This document shows, one piece after another, positions 34,696 through 43,381 of a DNA stretch of 49,016 nucleotides. The stretch is taken from assembly GCA_017433125.1 (NCBI GenBank), contig JAFRHT010000063.1:1-49016 (forward strand). The letters run 5' to 3'. Below the pieces are notes generated by a model. The model was given only the letters and a program-made list of their open reading frames with translations. It did no database searches and was not told where the DNA came from. How positions within the stretch are numbered: position 1 is the stretch's first letter; each line of letters opens with the position of its first letter. The stretch is from Solobacterium sp. GTDB lineage: Bacteria; Bacillota_I; Bacilli_A; Erysipelotrichales; Erysipelotrichaceae. The position numbers were made by a program, and so were the translations under genes.

Positions 34696-36183
34696 ATGAT
34701 AGTGGATGCATTTTTGACAGAATTATTCGCACCGGGCTCTTTTTTAGGCCTGCCTTCCGCGTATGTCTTTGCCGGTCTGGCAATGCTGCAGATACTGGGC
34801 TGTATCGGCTCATGGAAGGTTTTCGCAGCCGCCGGCAGGACAACCTGGCATGCATTTGTGCCGGGTCTGTATCACTATGATCTGTACGATATTGCCTGGA
34901 CCGGGAAAGCCGGTATCATGGCGGCGCTCATGCGCCTGCTGCTCTGTCTGACGGCCCCGTACGGAGGGGAAGTCCGCCACGGAGGTCTGGCCCTGCAGTT
35001 CTTTATCATTCTGTCAGTTGCGCATTTTGTTTTCTCGGTCATCATGAAACTGAAACTGTCACGGTCATTTGACCGGAATCTGACCTTTGCGTTCGGGCTG
35101 TTCTTCATGAATGAAATCTGCCTGTTCCTGCTGGGGCGGAAACCGGGTGAATACTTAGGCCGGACCCGCTACAGAAAAGCACCGAAAAAGGGCATATCCA
35201 GGGCACAGAGAAACCGAGACTTCATCATTACGCTTTATCAGCGGCGCAGCATCATAGCGCTGGCTGCCAGTTCCCTGGTATGTGTTCTGACCTTCCGGGC
35301 GATCGCCGGCGGCCTGATCCAGAATCCCAGCGAGATCACACCGGAGCGGGGTGAGAATCTGTATAAACTGTTTACCGTGAATTCCAATACACTGTCGATG
35401 CTCGCGGCTTCGTTCATGATTCCCTATGCCATTGAGGGTGTCCGCCGGAAAAGACTGTCCTTTCCGAAATGGGTGATCCTGCTGCAGTACAGCGGTGCGA
35501 TCTGTACAACGCTGACCATGATCTTTGCCCTGACGCTGATCTGGCCGACGCTCGGGACTGTGGCTGTGACCGGCATGAACTTCTGGCTGCATATCATATG
35601 TCCCATTCTGGCCCTGATACTGCTGTTCAGCGTGGAGACGGATGACATGACTATCAGTGTTACTGACAGCCTGATCTGTCTGATCCCGTTCTTTGTCTAT
35701 GCGGTGGTCTATATTGCCAATGTGTATCTGATCGGTGAGACATTCGGCGGCTGGCGGGATATCTACCGGCTGATCACATATCTGCCGGCAGTGGTTTCGG
35801 CGCCGCTGATGTTCATGCTGGGCTTCGGGGTGGCCAGCCTGCTGCGCTTTGTATACAACCGGCTGTCCGTATACCGCCACAGGAAACTGGTGGGGCAGTG
35901 GGCGGATGATATAGACCCGGTGGAAGTGAAGGTCGGCATTCTCGGTATCGGCCGCTACAACGGCCTGCATTCCGAGCCGTACAATATTACACTGCCGCTG
36001 GACATGTTTCAGGCGATTACGGAGAAATACGATATTCCGGCCCATGATCTGAACCGGGCGTATCTCGTCGGTGTGGAAGGAGGCGTCGAAGACAGAAAAG
36101 TGCGGCTCGAGGACCGCATGGAATGGCTTGGTTCGCTGATCGGCATACCGGAAAAGAAATACCGGGAGGAAAAAGAAAGATAG
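34696..36183 (+). CDS. Polytopic membrane protein, function unknown
   Basis: 495 aa. The N-terminal block (about 1-150) has four hydrophobic segments and the pattern SWKVFAAAGRTTWHAFVPG with a following YDLYDIAW. The same kind of block opens the ABC ATPase encoded at 37129-38493 (IWKILEKCHQKGFWGLIPG). A second block of about six helices (about 180-400) resembles Pr6Pr/FAR-17a-like membrane domains. The hydrophilic C-terminus (about 410-495, HRKLVGQWADD onward) is cytoplasmic by composition. GGAAGGA precedes the ATG. The function is unknown; the shared block suggests work together with the ABC pair. Confidence 0.7.
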   Translation: MIVDAFLTELFAPGSFLGLPSAYVFAGLAMLQILGCIGSWKVFAAAGRTTWHAFVPGLYHYDLYDIAWTGKAGIMAALMRLLLCLTAPYGGEVRHGGLALQFFIILSVAHFVFSVIMKLKLSRSFDRNLTFAFGLFFMNEICLFLLGRKPGEYLGRTRYRKAPKKGISRAQRNRDFIITLYQRRSIIALAASSLVCVLTFRAIAGGLIQNPSEITPERGENLYKLFTVNSNTLSMLAASFMIPYAIEGVRRKRLSFPKWVILLQYSGAICTTLTMIFALTLIWPTLGTVAVTGMNFWLHIICPILALILLFSVETDDMTISVTDSLICLIPFFVYAVVYIANVYLIGETFGGWRDIYRLITYLPAVVSAPLMFMLGFGVASLLRFVYNRLSVYRHRKLVGQWADDIDPVEVKVGILGIGRYNGLHSEPYNITLPLDMFQAITEKYDIPAHDLNRAYLVGVEGGVEDRKVRLEDRMEWLGSLIGIPEKKYREEKER

Positions 36184-36203
36184 CAGATGATCTGCTATCT
36201 TTT
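36176..36203. terminator. Bidirectional terminator containing both stop codons
   Basis: AAAGATAGCAGA (36176-36187), loop TGA, TCTGCTATCTTT (36191-36202). The TAG of the rightward gene (36181-36183) and the TAG of the leftward permease (36195-36197) lie at mirror positions in the two arms. Pyrimidine-rich runs follow on both sides. Confidence 0.88.
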
Positions 36204-37136
36204 ATCTCTGTCGATGAACTGCAGCAGCATGATGGATGCTGCGGACGATACCACAATGACTACCAGGAGGATGGCCCAGCATTTCCAGATCGTACCGGGG
36301 AGATAATTGTAAGCCGGGTTGGTGTTGTATAATCCGGATTCCTGCAGGACCTGGTCCAGTTTTCCTTCCTGCAGGATGGAATCGGTCAGTATTTCGATCG
36401 GCTTGTATCCGTCAATTTCCATGGCCCGGAATTTGAATACCGTATTCCACAGGGTTACCATCGGCTGGGAATTGTAATCTGCCAGCGTACAGAGATCCTC
36501 CAGACCCCAGCGGGCAATGGTCAGGCTGGTCAGTTTTTCTGCCGGTCCTTCCAGATAGATCAGACCGCCTGAAAAGACAAGCTGGAAAATCAGCATGAAC
36601 GGCATGACAGTCATGGCGGTTGTGGTGTTTTTGACCAGGCAGGACAGGGCCAGTGACAGCATGTCGGCCGCATAGGTTATCAGGAACAGGGAGATGCCGA
36701 AGTCGGCCATGAAGCTTCCGGTAATCAGGGATTTGTCCGGAAAATCCATGCCGGCAATGTTGCAGATGACGATCAGGATAACAGTCTGGGCCATGCACAG
36801 CATCATCTGGTAAAGCATATGGGCAACGATATACGAACTGATATACATGCCGGAGCGGTGTTCCCGCTTGATGATCGGGCGTTCACGGCAGACCGACTGG
36901 ATTGAGTTGAAGAAACCGTTCCAGATGCATACGCAGACGAGGGAGAAACATCCTGACAGCGTTCCTTCCTGGGTCTTGAAGATGTTGTTTCCGACCGCAA
37001 AGGTGACCAGGCCGGCAATAATGGCAGCCATCGGCAGGACTTTCCAGTCATTCTGATAGATAAACATCCGCAGCAGTTTGCCGAGATAGATGAATGTCTG
37101 CCTGAAGCGGCCGTTATAACGTATTTTCTTAGTCAT
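36195..37136 (-). CDS. ABC-2 type permease (ABCG-like)
   Basis: 313 aa. After a short cytoplasmic start there are about six hydrophobic segments, arranged as in ABC-2 permeases of the ABCG/WHITE group: FNSIQSVCRERPIIKREHRSGM is the conserved coupling region, and MTVMPFMLIFQLVFSGG matches the central helix region. A soluble loop lies before the last helix. I use ATG 37136 with GAGG six bases upstream; the GTG at 37148 is the alternative. It overlaps the ATPase gene by eight bases. It probably forms a transporter with that protein. The substrate is unknown. Confidence 0.85.
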   Translation of the reverse strand: MTKKIRYNGRFRQTFIYLGKLLRMFIYQNDWKVLPMAAIIAGLVTFAVGNNIFKTQEGTLSGCFSLVCVCIWNGFFNSIQSVCRERPIIKREHRSGMYISSYIVAHMLYQMMLCMAQTVILIVICNIAGMDFPDKSLITGSFMADFGISLFLITYAADMLSLALSCLVKNTTTAMTVMPFMLIFQLVFSGGLIYLEGPAEKLTSLTIARWGLEDLCTLADYNSQPMVTLWNTVFKFRAMEIDGYKPIEILTDSILQEGKLDQVLQESGLYNTNPAYNYLPGTIWKCWAILLVVIVVSSAASIMLLQFIDRDKR

Positions 37137-38493
37137 TTCCGGCCTCACTTTCCATGGTCATACGGGCATACTTTTCAATAAATTCATCAGCCCGGCCTTC
37201 GCCGCCTTCATCCTTGCGGTTGACACACATAACAACACGTTCCATCGTCGGCTGCCCGAAGAAATTTCTTGCCTGATCCGGTGTTCCGAAAAAAGCGAGA
37301 CGGCCAACCCGGCCCGAATCCCTGGCCAGGACAATCACATAATCGAAAAGATCAGCAACCCGGTCCGGAATATGTGTAATGGTAATGACAATCTTGCCGG
37401 TATCGGCAATTTCCTTCAGCTTTTCAAACAGTTCACGGGCGATGACACCGTCCAGGCCGGAGTCCGGCTCATCCAGAATAAACAGTTCCGGATCAGAAAT
37501 CAGTTCCATGCCGATGGAAATTCTTTTCTTCTGCCCGCCGGATTTCTTGGCAACCAGGCCGGAACGGCCGCTGGTCATCCCGAGGGAATCCATAACTTCG
37601 GTAACCCGGTTGTGAATCTCGGAACTATTCGTGCCGGCCGGAAGCCGCAGTTTTGCTGCGTCCTGAAGGGTGCTGTTGACGGTATCGTTCTGCCGCAGGA
37701 GGTCCTGCTGGGGCACATAGCCGATCCGATACTTCATCTGTTCATAATTCTCATAGACATCAACGCCGTTGAGCAGGATGGTGGCATCAGCTTTTTCATA
37801 GCCGTTGATGGCATTGACCAGGGTAGTCTTGCCGGAACCGGAACCGCCAAGCAGCAATACCAGAGAACCGTTGGGGATCGTCAGGTTGATATCCTTGAGC
37901 AGGTAACGCCGGCGCAGGAAATCCCAGGCTGTCCGCTGCCGGATGTGGATCACCAGGCCATCATCGGAAGCATTATGGTCAAGGGCAGCGGGCAGCACAG
38001 CCGGAGCTGTGCCGGCCAACAGTTCGTTTTCTGCGACCTTGCCGAGATTCACCGGCTGATAGCGTCTGGAATACCCCCACAGGAGGGCAGGGAAGTACGG
38101 GATGGCAGCCCACAGGATGGACCACAGGACAGTAGCGCCGAATGTCCTTGCCAGACCGGCTGTAACCCGGATCTTATATATGATCATAATCAGACCGCAG
38201 GCAATGACCGCAAGCGAAATGAAACGCTGGCAGGGATCATCTGCCGGTATGAAAAGCGATACCGCAAGCAGGAAATACATCGGTATTTCAAATACCAGGG
38301 CCATGACGCCCTCGGATTCACGGCCGGCAGCCTGAGCAAGCTTATAATACCGGAATCCCGGGATCAGACCCCAGAAACCTTTCTGATGGCATTTTTCCAG
38401 AATCTTCCAGATGCCAAGCGCAGTCAAAAACCACGCAGCTGCCTGGTATAAGAGTGAGTATTCATGCATGAGATATTGCATATGGTCTGTCAT
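37129..38493 (-). CDS. ABC transporter ATPase with N-terminal membrane domain
   Basis: 454 aa. The first 150 residues contain four hydrophobic segments with IWKILEKCHQKGFWGLIPG, like the neighbour at 34696. The ATPase follows (about 190-430): Walker A GGSGSGKTT, Q loop YVPQQD, signature KSGGQKKRISIG (an LSGGQ variant with Lys), and Walker B LFILDEPDSGLD, then H-loop THIPD. ABCG-like half transporters usually have the ATPase first and the channel in the same chain; here the channel is a separate gene and the extra membrane block is in front. No clear Shine-Dalgarno site precedes the ATG, and TATAAT lies about 30 bases upstream. Confidence 0.9.
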   Translation of the reverse strand: MTDHMQYLMHEYSLLYQAAAWFLTALGIWKILEKCHQKGFWGLIPGFRYYKLAQAAGRESEGVMALVFEIPMYFLLAVSLFIPADDPCQRFISLAVIACGLIMIIYKIRVTAGLARTFGATVLWSILWAAIPYFPALLWGYSRRYQPVNLGKVAENELLAGTAPAVLPAALDHNASDDGLVIHIRQRTAWDFLRRRYLLKDINLTIPNGSLVLLLGGSGSGKTTLVNAINGYEKADATILLNGVDVYENYEQMKYRIGYVPQQDLLRQNDTVNSTLQDAAKLRLPAGTNSSEIHNRVTEVMDSLGMTSGRSGLVAKKSGGQKKRISIGMELISDPELFILDEPDSGLDGVIARELFEKLKEIADTGKIVITITHIPDRVADLFDYVIVLARDSGRVGRLAFFGTPDQARNFFGQPTMERVVMCVNRKDEGGEGRADEFIEKYARMTMESEAGND

Positions 38494-38712
38494 GGCGGAT
38501 ATTTATTTCGTTCGATATTCATTATAGAGTCTGCCAGCCGGAAAGAGAATGAAAAACTGAAGTTAAAATATGATAAATAGCCTGATTTCTGTCCCGGAAG
38601 GTTCATCCGGCCGTGTATGCGGGTTCTATCGTACCGTCAGTAAAGGATTACGCATTTTTACGGAAGCCATCCAGTCGGGGGTATTTCATGAACCCTTTTT
38701 AAAATGTGATAT

Positions 38713-38741
38713 TTGCCGTAGATTACTTGAAATGGTATTAT
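38713..38741 (+). promoter_or_regulatory. Promoter of the FMN/FAD reductase gene
   Basis: TTGCCG (38713-38718), 17-base spacer, TATTAT (38736-38741) with extended TGG. The stretch 38494-38712 upstream holds the leftward ABC promoter near 38525 and otherwise nothing I can name. Confidence 0.7.
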
Positions 38742-38768
38742 TTGAAAAGAACTATCAGGAGGATAAAT

Positions 38769-40565
38769 ATGAAAGACAGTAAACAATCATTGCTGTTTGT
38801 TGCTGCCACGCTTGTTCTGTCACTGATTCTGAACCTTGTAATCGGTCAGATGAACAAACCTGCGCAGGCAGTCGTACCGGAAGGGGCACTGTTTGCCGCC
38901 GGAACGTATGAGGCGGAAGCAAATGGTTATGGGGGCGCCGGCGTCCCGCTTAAACTGAAAGTAACTGTTTCTGACAACGCAATTGAAAGTATTGAATACG
39001 TTGCTGACGGAGAAACACCGACGGTCGGCGGAGCAGCACTGCCGAGACTGGTCGCGGATGCGATGGAAGCACAGTCGCCGAATATTGACAGCATCAGCGG
39101 TGCCACAGTTACATCAAATGCATTCTTTGCCGCGCTGAACAACTGCCTGACCCAGGCCGGTGCGGATCCCGCCGCGCTCGAACCCAAGGTAATCAAGGGC
39201 CCGGCAGAAGATATTGAAAAGACTGCTGACATTGTCATTGCCGGAGCCGGCGGTGCCGGAATGACCGCAGCCATTACTGCCGCACAGAACGGCCGCAATG
39301 TCATTATTCTTGAGAAAGGCTCAGTTACCGGCGGTAATTCCAGTTATGCCACCGGCGGCATGAACGCAGCTGAAACGCATTATCAGGCAGAGCAGGGGAT
39401 TGAAGACTCTCGTGATCTCTACTATGCGGATACGATGAAGGGCGGTCATGACATCAACAATCCGGAACTGGTAAGGACACTGGCTGACAATTCATCGGCT
39501 GCCATCGACTGGCTTGATTCCATCGGCGCCCCGCTGAGCAACGTCGGGCAGGCCGGAGGTGCATCTGCCATGCGTCAGCACCGGCCGGTCAATGCCGAGA
39601 ACAAGATCCTTTCCGTTGGTACATATCTGGTTGAGCACCTGACCCAGACCTGCAATGATCTCGGTATTGAAATCATCTATGAAGCCAAGGTTGACGAGAT
39701 TCTCATGGAAGACGGCAAAGCAGCCGGACTGCATGCGACCGGGCCTGACGGCAACAACATTACCATTTACGCTGACAATGTCATTATTGCCACCGGCGGT
39801 TTCGGCTCCAATCCGGATCTGATTGTCAAGTACAGACCTGATCTGAAAGGCTATGTTTCCACAAATGCCCCGACAGTCACCGGTGATGCGATTGCATTCC
39901 TGGAAGCGATCGGCGCAGATTTCGTTGATCTTGACCAGATCCAGATCCATCCGACTGTTGTCCAGGCTGACGGATCACTGATTTCCGAATCACTGCGCGG
40001 TGACGGTGCCATCCTGATCAACGCGGAAGGGAAGCGCTTCTGCAATGAAATCCTGACCCGTGATGTCGTTTCGGCCAACGTAAATGCCCAGACAGACAGC
40101 TATGCATGGCTGATTGCGGATGAGAACATGGCCAAGGAATCCACTGTTATTGAGAAGTATGTCAACAAGGGACTGATGACCAAGTGTGACACAGTTTCCG
40201 ACCTGGCTGCCCTGATGGGGGTTGATGAAGCAACGCTCAAGGAAACGTTGGAAACCTGGCAGGCTGCCTGTGCGGCAAAGAACGATGCAGAATTCGGCCG
40301 GGAGGCATTTGATGCCCTGCTGACAGATATGTCCAATCCTCCGTATTATGCTGTCAAGATCGCTCCTGGCATCCATCACTGCATGGGAGGTGTCCGCATT
40401 AACAAGGAAGCTGAAGTCATCGGGACCGACGGCAATGTTATCCCGGGCCTGTATGCCTGCGGTGAAGTGACCGGCGGCGTACACGGCGGCAACCGTCTGG
40501 GTGGAAATGCCGTAACCGACTTTGTCGTCTTCGGCCGCATTGCCGGTGAAAATGCGTCAAAATAA
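38769..40565 (+). CDS. Exported FMN/FAD reductase (fumarate reductase flavoprotein family)
   Basis: 598 aa. Lys-rich start, one hydrophobic anchor (about 8-27), then an FMN-binding domain with the covalent attachment motif DSISGATVT (Thr113 the likely FMN-phosphate site, added by ApbE). Next is the FAD domain (DIVIAGAGGAGMTAA, TGGNSSYATGGMNAAET). Late signatures are RGDGAILINAEGKRF, GIHHCMGGVRI and GGNRLGGNA, which carry the His and Arg positions used in fumarate reductases. Such extracellular enzymes pass electrons from membrane flavoproteins to fumarate, urocanate, enones or similar acceptors. The substrate cannot be named. AGGAGG lies before ATG 38769. An upstream start at 38706 is rejected. 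Confidence 0.9.
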   Translation: MKDSKQSLLFVAATLVLSLILNLVIGQMNKPAQAVVPEGALFAAGTYEAEANGYGGAGVPLKLKVTVSDNAIESIEYVADGETPTVGGAALPRLVADAMEAQSPNIDSISGATVTSNAFFAALNNCLTQAGADPAALEPKVIKGPAEDIEKTADIVIAGAGGAGMTAAITAAQNGRNVIILEKGSVTGGNSSYATGGMNAAETHYQAEQGIEDSRDLYYADTMKGGHDINNPELVRTLADNSSAAIDWLDSIGAPLSNVGQAGGASAMRQHRPVNAENKILSVGTYLVEHLTQTCNDLGIEIIYEAKVDEILMEDGKAAGLHATGPDGNNITIYADNVIIATGGFGSNPDLIVKYRPDLKGYVSTNAPTVTGDAIAFLEAIGADFVDLDQIQIHPTVVQADGSLISESLRGDGAILINAEGKRFCNEILTRDVVSANVNAQTDSYAWLIADENMAKESTVIEKYVNKGLMTKCDTVSDLAALMGVDEATLKETLETWQAACAAKNDAEFGREAFDALLTDMSNPPYYAVKIAPGIHHCMGGVRINKEAEVIGTDGNVIPGLYACGEVTGGVHGGNRLGGNAVTDFVVFGRIAGENASK

Positions 40566-40587
40566 ACAAACACATATGTTCTGAATG

Positions 40588-40620
40588 AAAGAATCAGCCA
40601 GCCGGGCTGATTCTTTTCTT
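40588..40620 (+). terminator. Terminator after the reductase gene
   Basis: AAGAATCAGCC and GGCTGATTCTT around a short loop (about 40588-40614), followed by a T/C-rich run. Confidence 0.88.
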
Positions 40621-40626
40621 TTCGTC

Positions 40627-40635
40627 TGATAAAAT
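40627..40635 (+). promoter_or_regulatory. Extended -10 of the SGNH gene
   Basis: TGA-TAAAAT (TAAAAT at 40630-40635), eleven bases before ATG 40647. The -35 is weak. Confidence 0.6.
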
Positions 40636-40646
40636 GATAATTGCGT

Positions 40647-41426
40647 ATGTTCAGAAAAAGGGGCATTGTCTGGCTGATTTACCGTATATTTACCGTTTTC
40701 ATGGCCTGTGTGTTCGCACTGGGTGTTTTCAGTTTTGCCACGGTGCCGCAGAAAGCCCGGGCAGAAGCGGAAGAAATCGAGGAAATGCTCCGTAAGAAAC
40801 AGGAAGAGGAAGCAGAGCGGATCCGCCGGGCTCAGGAAGAACTGCTGCGGCAGCAGAAAGAAGAATATGAAGCACACAAGGCGATATATGACCTGCAGGA
40901 TGCTTATACGGATGCGTCCGAAATGCATGTAACAGGCATTGGTGATTCCGTCATGCTGGCAGCCCTGACAGAACTGTATGAGGTTTTCCCAAACGGATAT
41001 TTTGATGCTGTCTTCGGGCGGACGATCTACGAGGGGATGAATACGCTGTATTACCTGGAGGAAAACAATGCCCTGGGTGATGTGATCGTCTTTTCCCTCG
41101 GCGCAAATTCCTATATCAATGAAGAGGATGTGGAAGAACTCATCCAGCACAGCGGCGGTAGGCCGACATTCTGGCTGACGACCGTCGGTGTCACCAATGA
41201 TTCCAATGAAAAAACACGCAATGTTGTGGCCCGCCATGATGACGCATATATGGTTGAATGGGAGGATCTGGCACTGAAGCATGTCAGTGAGTATATCCTC
41301 GCCGACGGCCTGCATCCCAATACGGCAGGCTCGAAGGCCTATGCCGAACTGATCCGGGAAACGATCAACCGGGAGATACTGGAGAACTGGAAACGGAGTT
41401 ATGACCCGCGGCAGGAAGAGAATTAA
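40647..41426 (+). CDS. SGNH-domain cell-surface esterase/transferase (half of a split OatA-like pair)
   Basis: 259 aa. A membrane anchor (about 7-30) is followed by a Glu/Arg-rich coiled coil (about 38-78) and an extracellular SGNH domain: block I GIGDSVM with nucleophile Ser101, block III SLGANSYI, and block V DGLHPNTAGSKAYAELI with the Asp and His. In OatA this domain transfers acetyl to peptidoglycan MurNAc and follows the acyltransferase in the same chain. Here it is a separate gene placed first. It overlaps the acyltransferase gene by 26 bases. A TTG at 40641 is an alternative start. There is no Shine-Dalgarno site, so initiation may be leaderless. Confidence 0.87.
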   Translation: MFRKRGIVWLIYRIFTVFMACVFALGVFSFATVPQKARAEAEEIEEMLRKKQEEEAERIRRAQEELLRQQKEEYEAHKAIYDLQDAYTDASEMHVTGIGDSVMLAALTELYEVFPNGYFDAVFGRTIYEGMNTLYYLEENNALGDVIVFSLGANSYINEEDVEELIQHSGGRPTFWLTTVGVTNDSNEKTRNVVARHDDAYMVEWEDLALKHVSEYILADGLHPNTAGSKAYAELIRETINREILENWKRSYDPRQEEN

Positions 41427-42429
41427 CGGCCTGGACGGTCTGCGGACACTGGCCCTGGCCGGTGTGCTGCTGTACCATGCGTTCCCGCGGCTGATGCCCG
41501 GCGGGTTTTTCGGTGTTGTCATTTTCTTTGTCATCAGCGGGTTTCTGACTGCTTATGCTGCAGTCAGCCGGGGCCGGATCGGGGTTCTTACGTACTATCG
41601 GAAACGGTTCGTTCGGCTGTATCCTACACTTGTCATTGTTTTATTTGTTACGGTGGAAGCCCTGGCTCTGACCGACCGGTTCCGCCTGATCAACGCGCAC
41701 GAAGAAGTAGCCAGTATTCTGTTCGGATACAACAATTACTGGCAGATTGCCAAACAGGCGGATTATTTCGCCAACCTCAGCAATACGTCGGCCTTCACGC
41801 ATCTCTGGTATATCGCGGTGCTGGTCCAGTTTGAACTGATCTGGCCATGGCTGTATCTGGTCTGCCGCAGAAGCGGAAAAGGCCTTAAAATGATAGGGAT
41901 TCTGACCCTGATCTCATTGTTTATCATGCCGGTCCGGGCACTGTTGACAGATGCTTCACAGACCGTTCTTTACTACAGTACGGATACCCGCATCCATGCG
42001 TTGCTGCTCGGGGCTCTGCTGGGCTGGCATGCGGCTGTCCGAAAACAGAAGAAAAAGCGGATGAAGCCGCTGCTGTCACTTATGATCGGACTGGTCTACA
42101 TTGTCATATCAGTGTACCTGTTCCTGAAGGTTTCCGGTACGGATCCGGCTGTCTGCCGATACGGCCTGGTGCTGTACGCGCTGTTTACGGCGCTGATGCT
42201 GTGGTGCTGTGTCAGCAGCAGAAACCTCGGCCGGCTGCTTGATCTGCCGCCTGTGAAGAAAGTCAGCGCGTATAGTTATGAAATCTATCTCTGGCAGTAT
42301 CCGGTGCTGTTCCTCTTCAGCATGAAGGGATGGACAGCCGGGTGGCAGTATTCCCTTCAGCTGGTTCTGATTGCTGTGCTGAGCGTCTGGACGCACACAT
42401 TTGTAAACAGTCTGGCAAAACGGTTCTGA
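41401..42429 (+). CDS. Acyltransferase-3 family membrane protein (other half of the OatA-like pair)
   Basis: 342 aa, about ten hydrophobic segments. The family signatures are at the start: RINGLDGLRTLALAGVLLYHAF with the conserved His, the motif VIFFVISGFLTAY, and RKRFVRLYP. It moves acetyl groups across the membrane to the extracellular SGNH partner. It ends after the last helix without an SGNH domain, which fits the gene split. The ATG at 41401 lies inside the previous gene and has only a close-set GGAG, so translation is probably coupled. Confidence 0.9.
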   Translation: MTRGRKRINGLDGLRTLALAGVLLYHAFPRLMPGGFFGVVIFFVISGFLTAYAAVSRGRIGVLTYYRKRFVRLYPTLVIVLFVTVEALALTDRFRLINAHEEVASILFGYNNYWQIAKQADYFANLSNTSAFTHLWYIAVLVQFELIWPWLYLVCRRSGKGLKMIGILTLISLFIMPVRALLTDASQTVLYYSTDTRIHALLLGALLGWHAAVRKQKKKRMKPLLSLMIGLVYIVISVYLFLKVSGTDPAVCRYGLVLYALFTALMLWCCVSSRNLGRLLDLPPVKKVSAYSYEIYLWQYPVLFLFSMKGWTAGWQYSLQLVLIAVLSVWTHTFVNSLAKRF

Positions 42430-42436
42430 TGAAGCC

Positions 42437-42480
42437 TTGACTTAAATAAACGACGGATTATAATTAAGCCATTACTTAAT
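42437..42480 (+). promoter_or_regulatory. Promoter and operator of arsR-chrA
   Basis: TTGACT (42437-42442), 16-base spacer, TATAAT (42459-42464). A perfect inverted repeat ATTAAG-N6-CTTAAT (42463-42480) overlaps the -10 and the predicted start, as expected for a site bound by the ArsR-family repressor encoded 15 bases downstream. Confidence 0.75.
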
Positions 42481-42494
42481 CAAAGGAGTGGCTT

Positions 42495-42821
42495 ATGGAT
42501 CTTGCAATCATGCTGAAAGCCCTGGGAGAACCAACCAGGTTTTCTGTTTTTCAGAACTTATTGATACGGAAGCACTGCGTCCGGTCTCTGGCCAGGAAAC
42601 TCGGGATTACCGAATCGGCTGTTTCCCAGCACATGAAAGTGCTGAAGGAAGCCGGGCTGGTCTATGGGGAACGATACGGATATCACATTCATTATCTGCC
42701 GAAGCAGGAAGCTCTGGATGAACTGAGCCAGGCGTTTGCGTCCATGAAGGTGCAGTCGGAAGTGCTGTGCCGGGATCCGCTGGTCTGCCAGTGTGTATTC
42801 CGCAGGGAGGAAGAGATATGA
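42495..42821 (+). CDS. ArsR-family winged-helix repressor
   Basis: 108 aa. The HTH region reads VRSLARKLGITESAVSQHMKVLKEAGLV, the recognition helix and wing of the ArsR/SmtB family. Three cysteines close the protein (CRDPLVCQC), a likely metal- or redox-sensing site not in the usual alpha-3 CxC position. AAAGGAG precedes the ATG by seven bases. It probably represses itself and the two transporter genes. The inducer is unknown; chromate is a guess from the transporter family, not from the protein. Confidence 0.92.
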   Translation: MDLAIMLKALGEPTRFSVFQNLLIRKHCVRSLARKLGITESAVSQHMKVLKEAGLVYGERYGYHIHYLPKQEALDELSQAFASMKVQSEVLCRDPLVCQCVFRREEEI

Positions 42822-43381
42822 ATCTGCTTGCGGATCTGTTTCTGACGTTTGCCCGCATCGGCCTGTTTACGTTCGGCGGCGGCTATGCCATGATCGCGCT
42901 GATTGAAAATGCCTGTGTGGAGAACAAACAGTGGATTACCCATGATGAAATGATGGATATCACGGTCATTGCTGAATCCACACCAGGCCCGATTGCGATC
43001 AACTGCGCAACCTATGTGGGCTATATGCGAAAAGGCTTTGCCGGGGCCCTGGCCGCTACTGCCGGGATTGTCCTGCCGTCCTTTGTCATTATCTATGCCA
43101 TATCCATGTTTCTGGATGACTTTCTCGCGATCACGGCAATTGCCCATGCTTTTCAGGGGATCAAGATCGCCGTCGGTATCCTGATTCTTGACGCGGCTGT
43201 CAAAATGCTGAAGAAGATGCCGCAGAAAACCATGCCGCGGATGATTATGGCAGCGGCAGCCGCGGCCATGCTGGCAATCAATATCTTTTCACTGGGGATA
43301 TCTTCGATCCTGGTGATGCTGACAGCCGGTCTGGTCAGCTTGATCCTCTATCTGACAAAGAAGGGAGGACAGGCAAAATGA
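42818..43381 (+). CDS. chrA: Chromate transporter family (CHR), short subunit 1
   Basis: 187 aa with about five hydrophobic segments. The CHR motifs are FTFGGGYAMIALIE and ESTPGPIAINCATYVGY. Short CHR proteins have half the length of full ChrA and work as a pair with a second short subunit. It begins inside the arsR stop (ATGA) at ATG 42818 with GGGAGGAAG upstream; a longer frame from 42767 would overlap arsR much more. The substrate could be chromate or another oxyanion or divalent anion. Confidence 0.93.
   Translation: MNLLADLFLTFARIGLFTFGGGYAMIALIENACVENKQWITHDEMMDITVIAESTPGPIAINCATYVGYMRKGFAGALAATAGIVLPSFVIIYAISMFLDDFLAITAIAHAFQGIKIAVGILILDAAVKMLKKMPQKTMPRMIMAAAAAAMLAINIFSLGISSILVMLTAGLVSLILYLTKKGGQAK

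Noticed and set aside
38570-38782. 70-codon frame upstream of the FMN/FAD reductase
   Set aside because: It runs through the promoter and ribosome-binding site of the next gene, has no site of its own and resembles no family.
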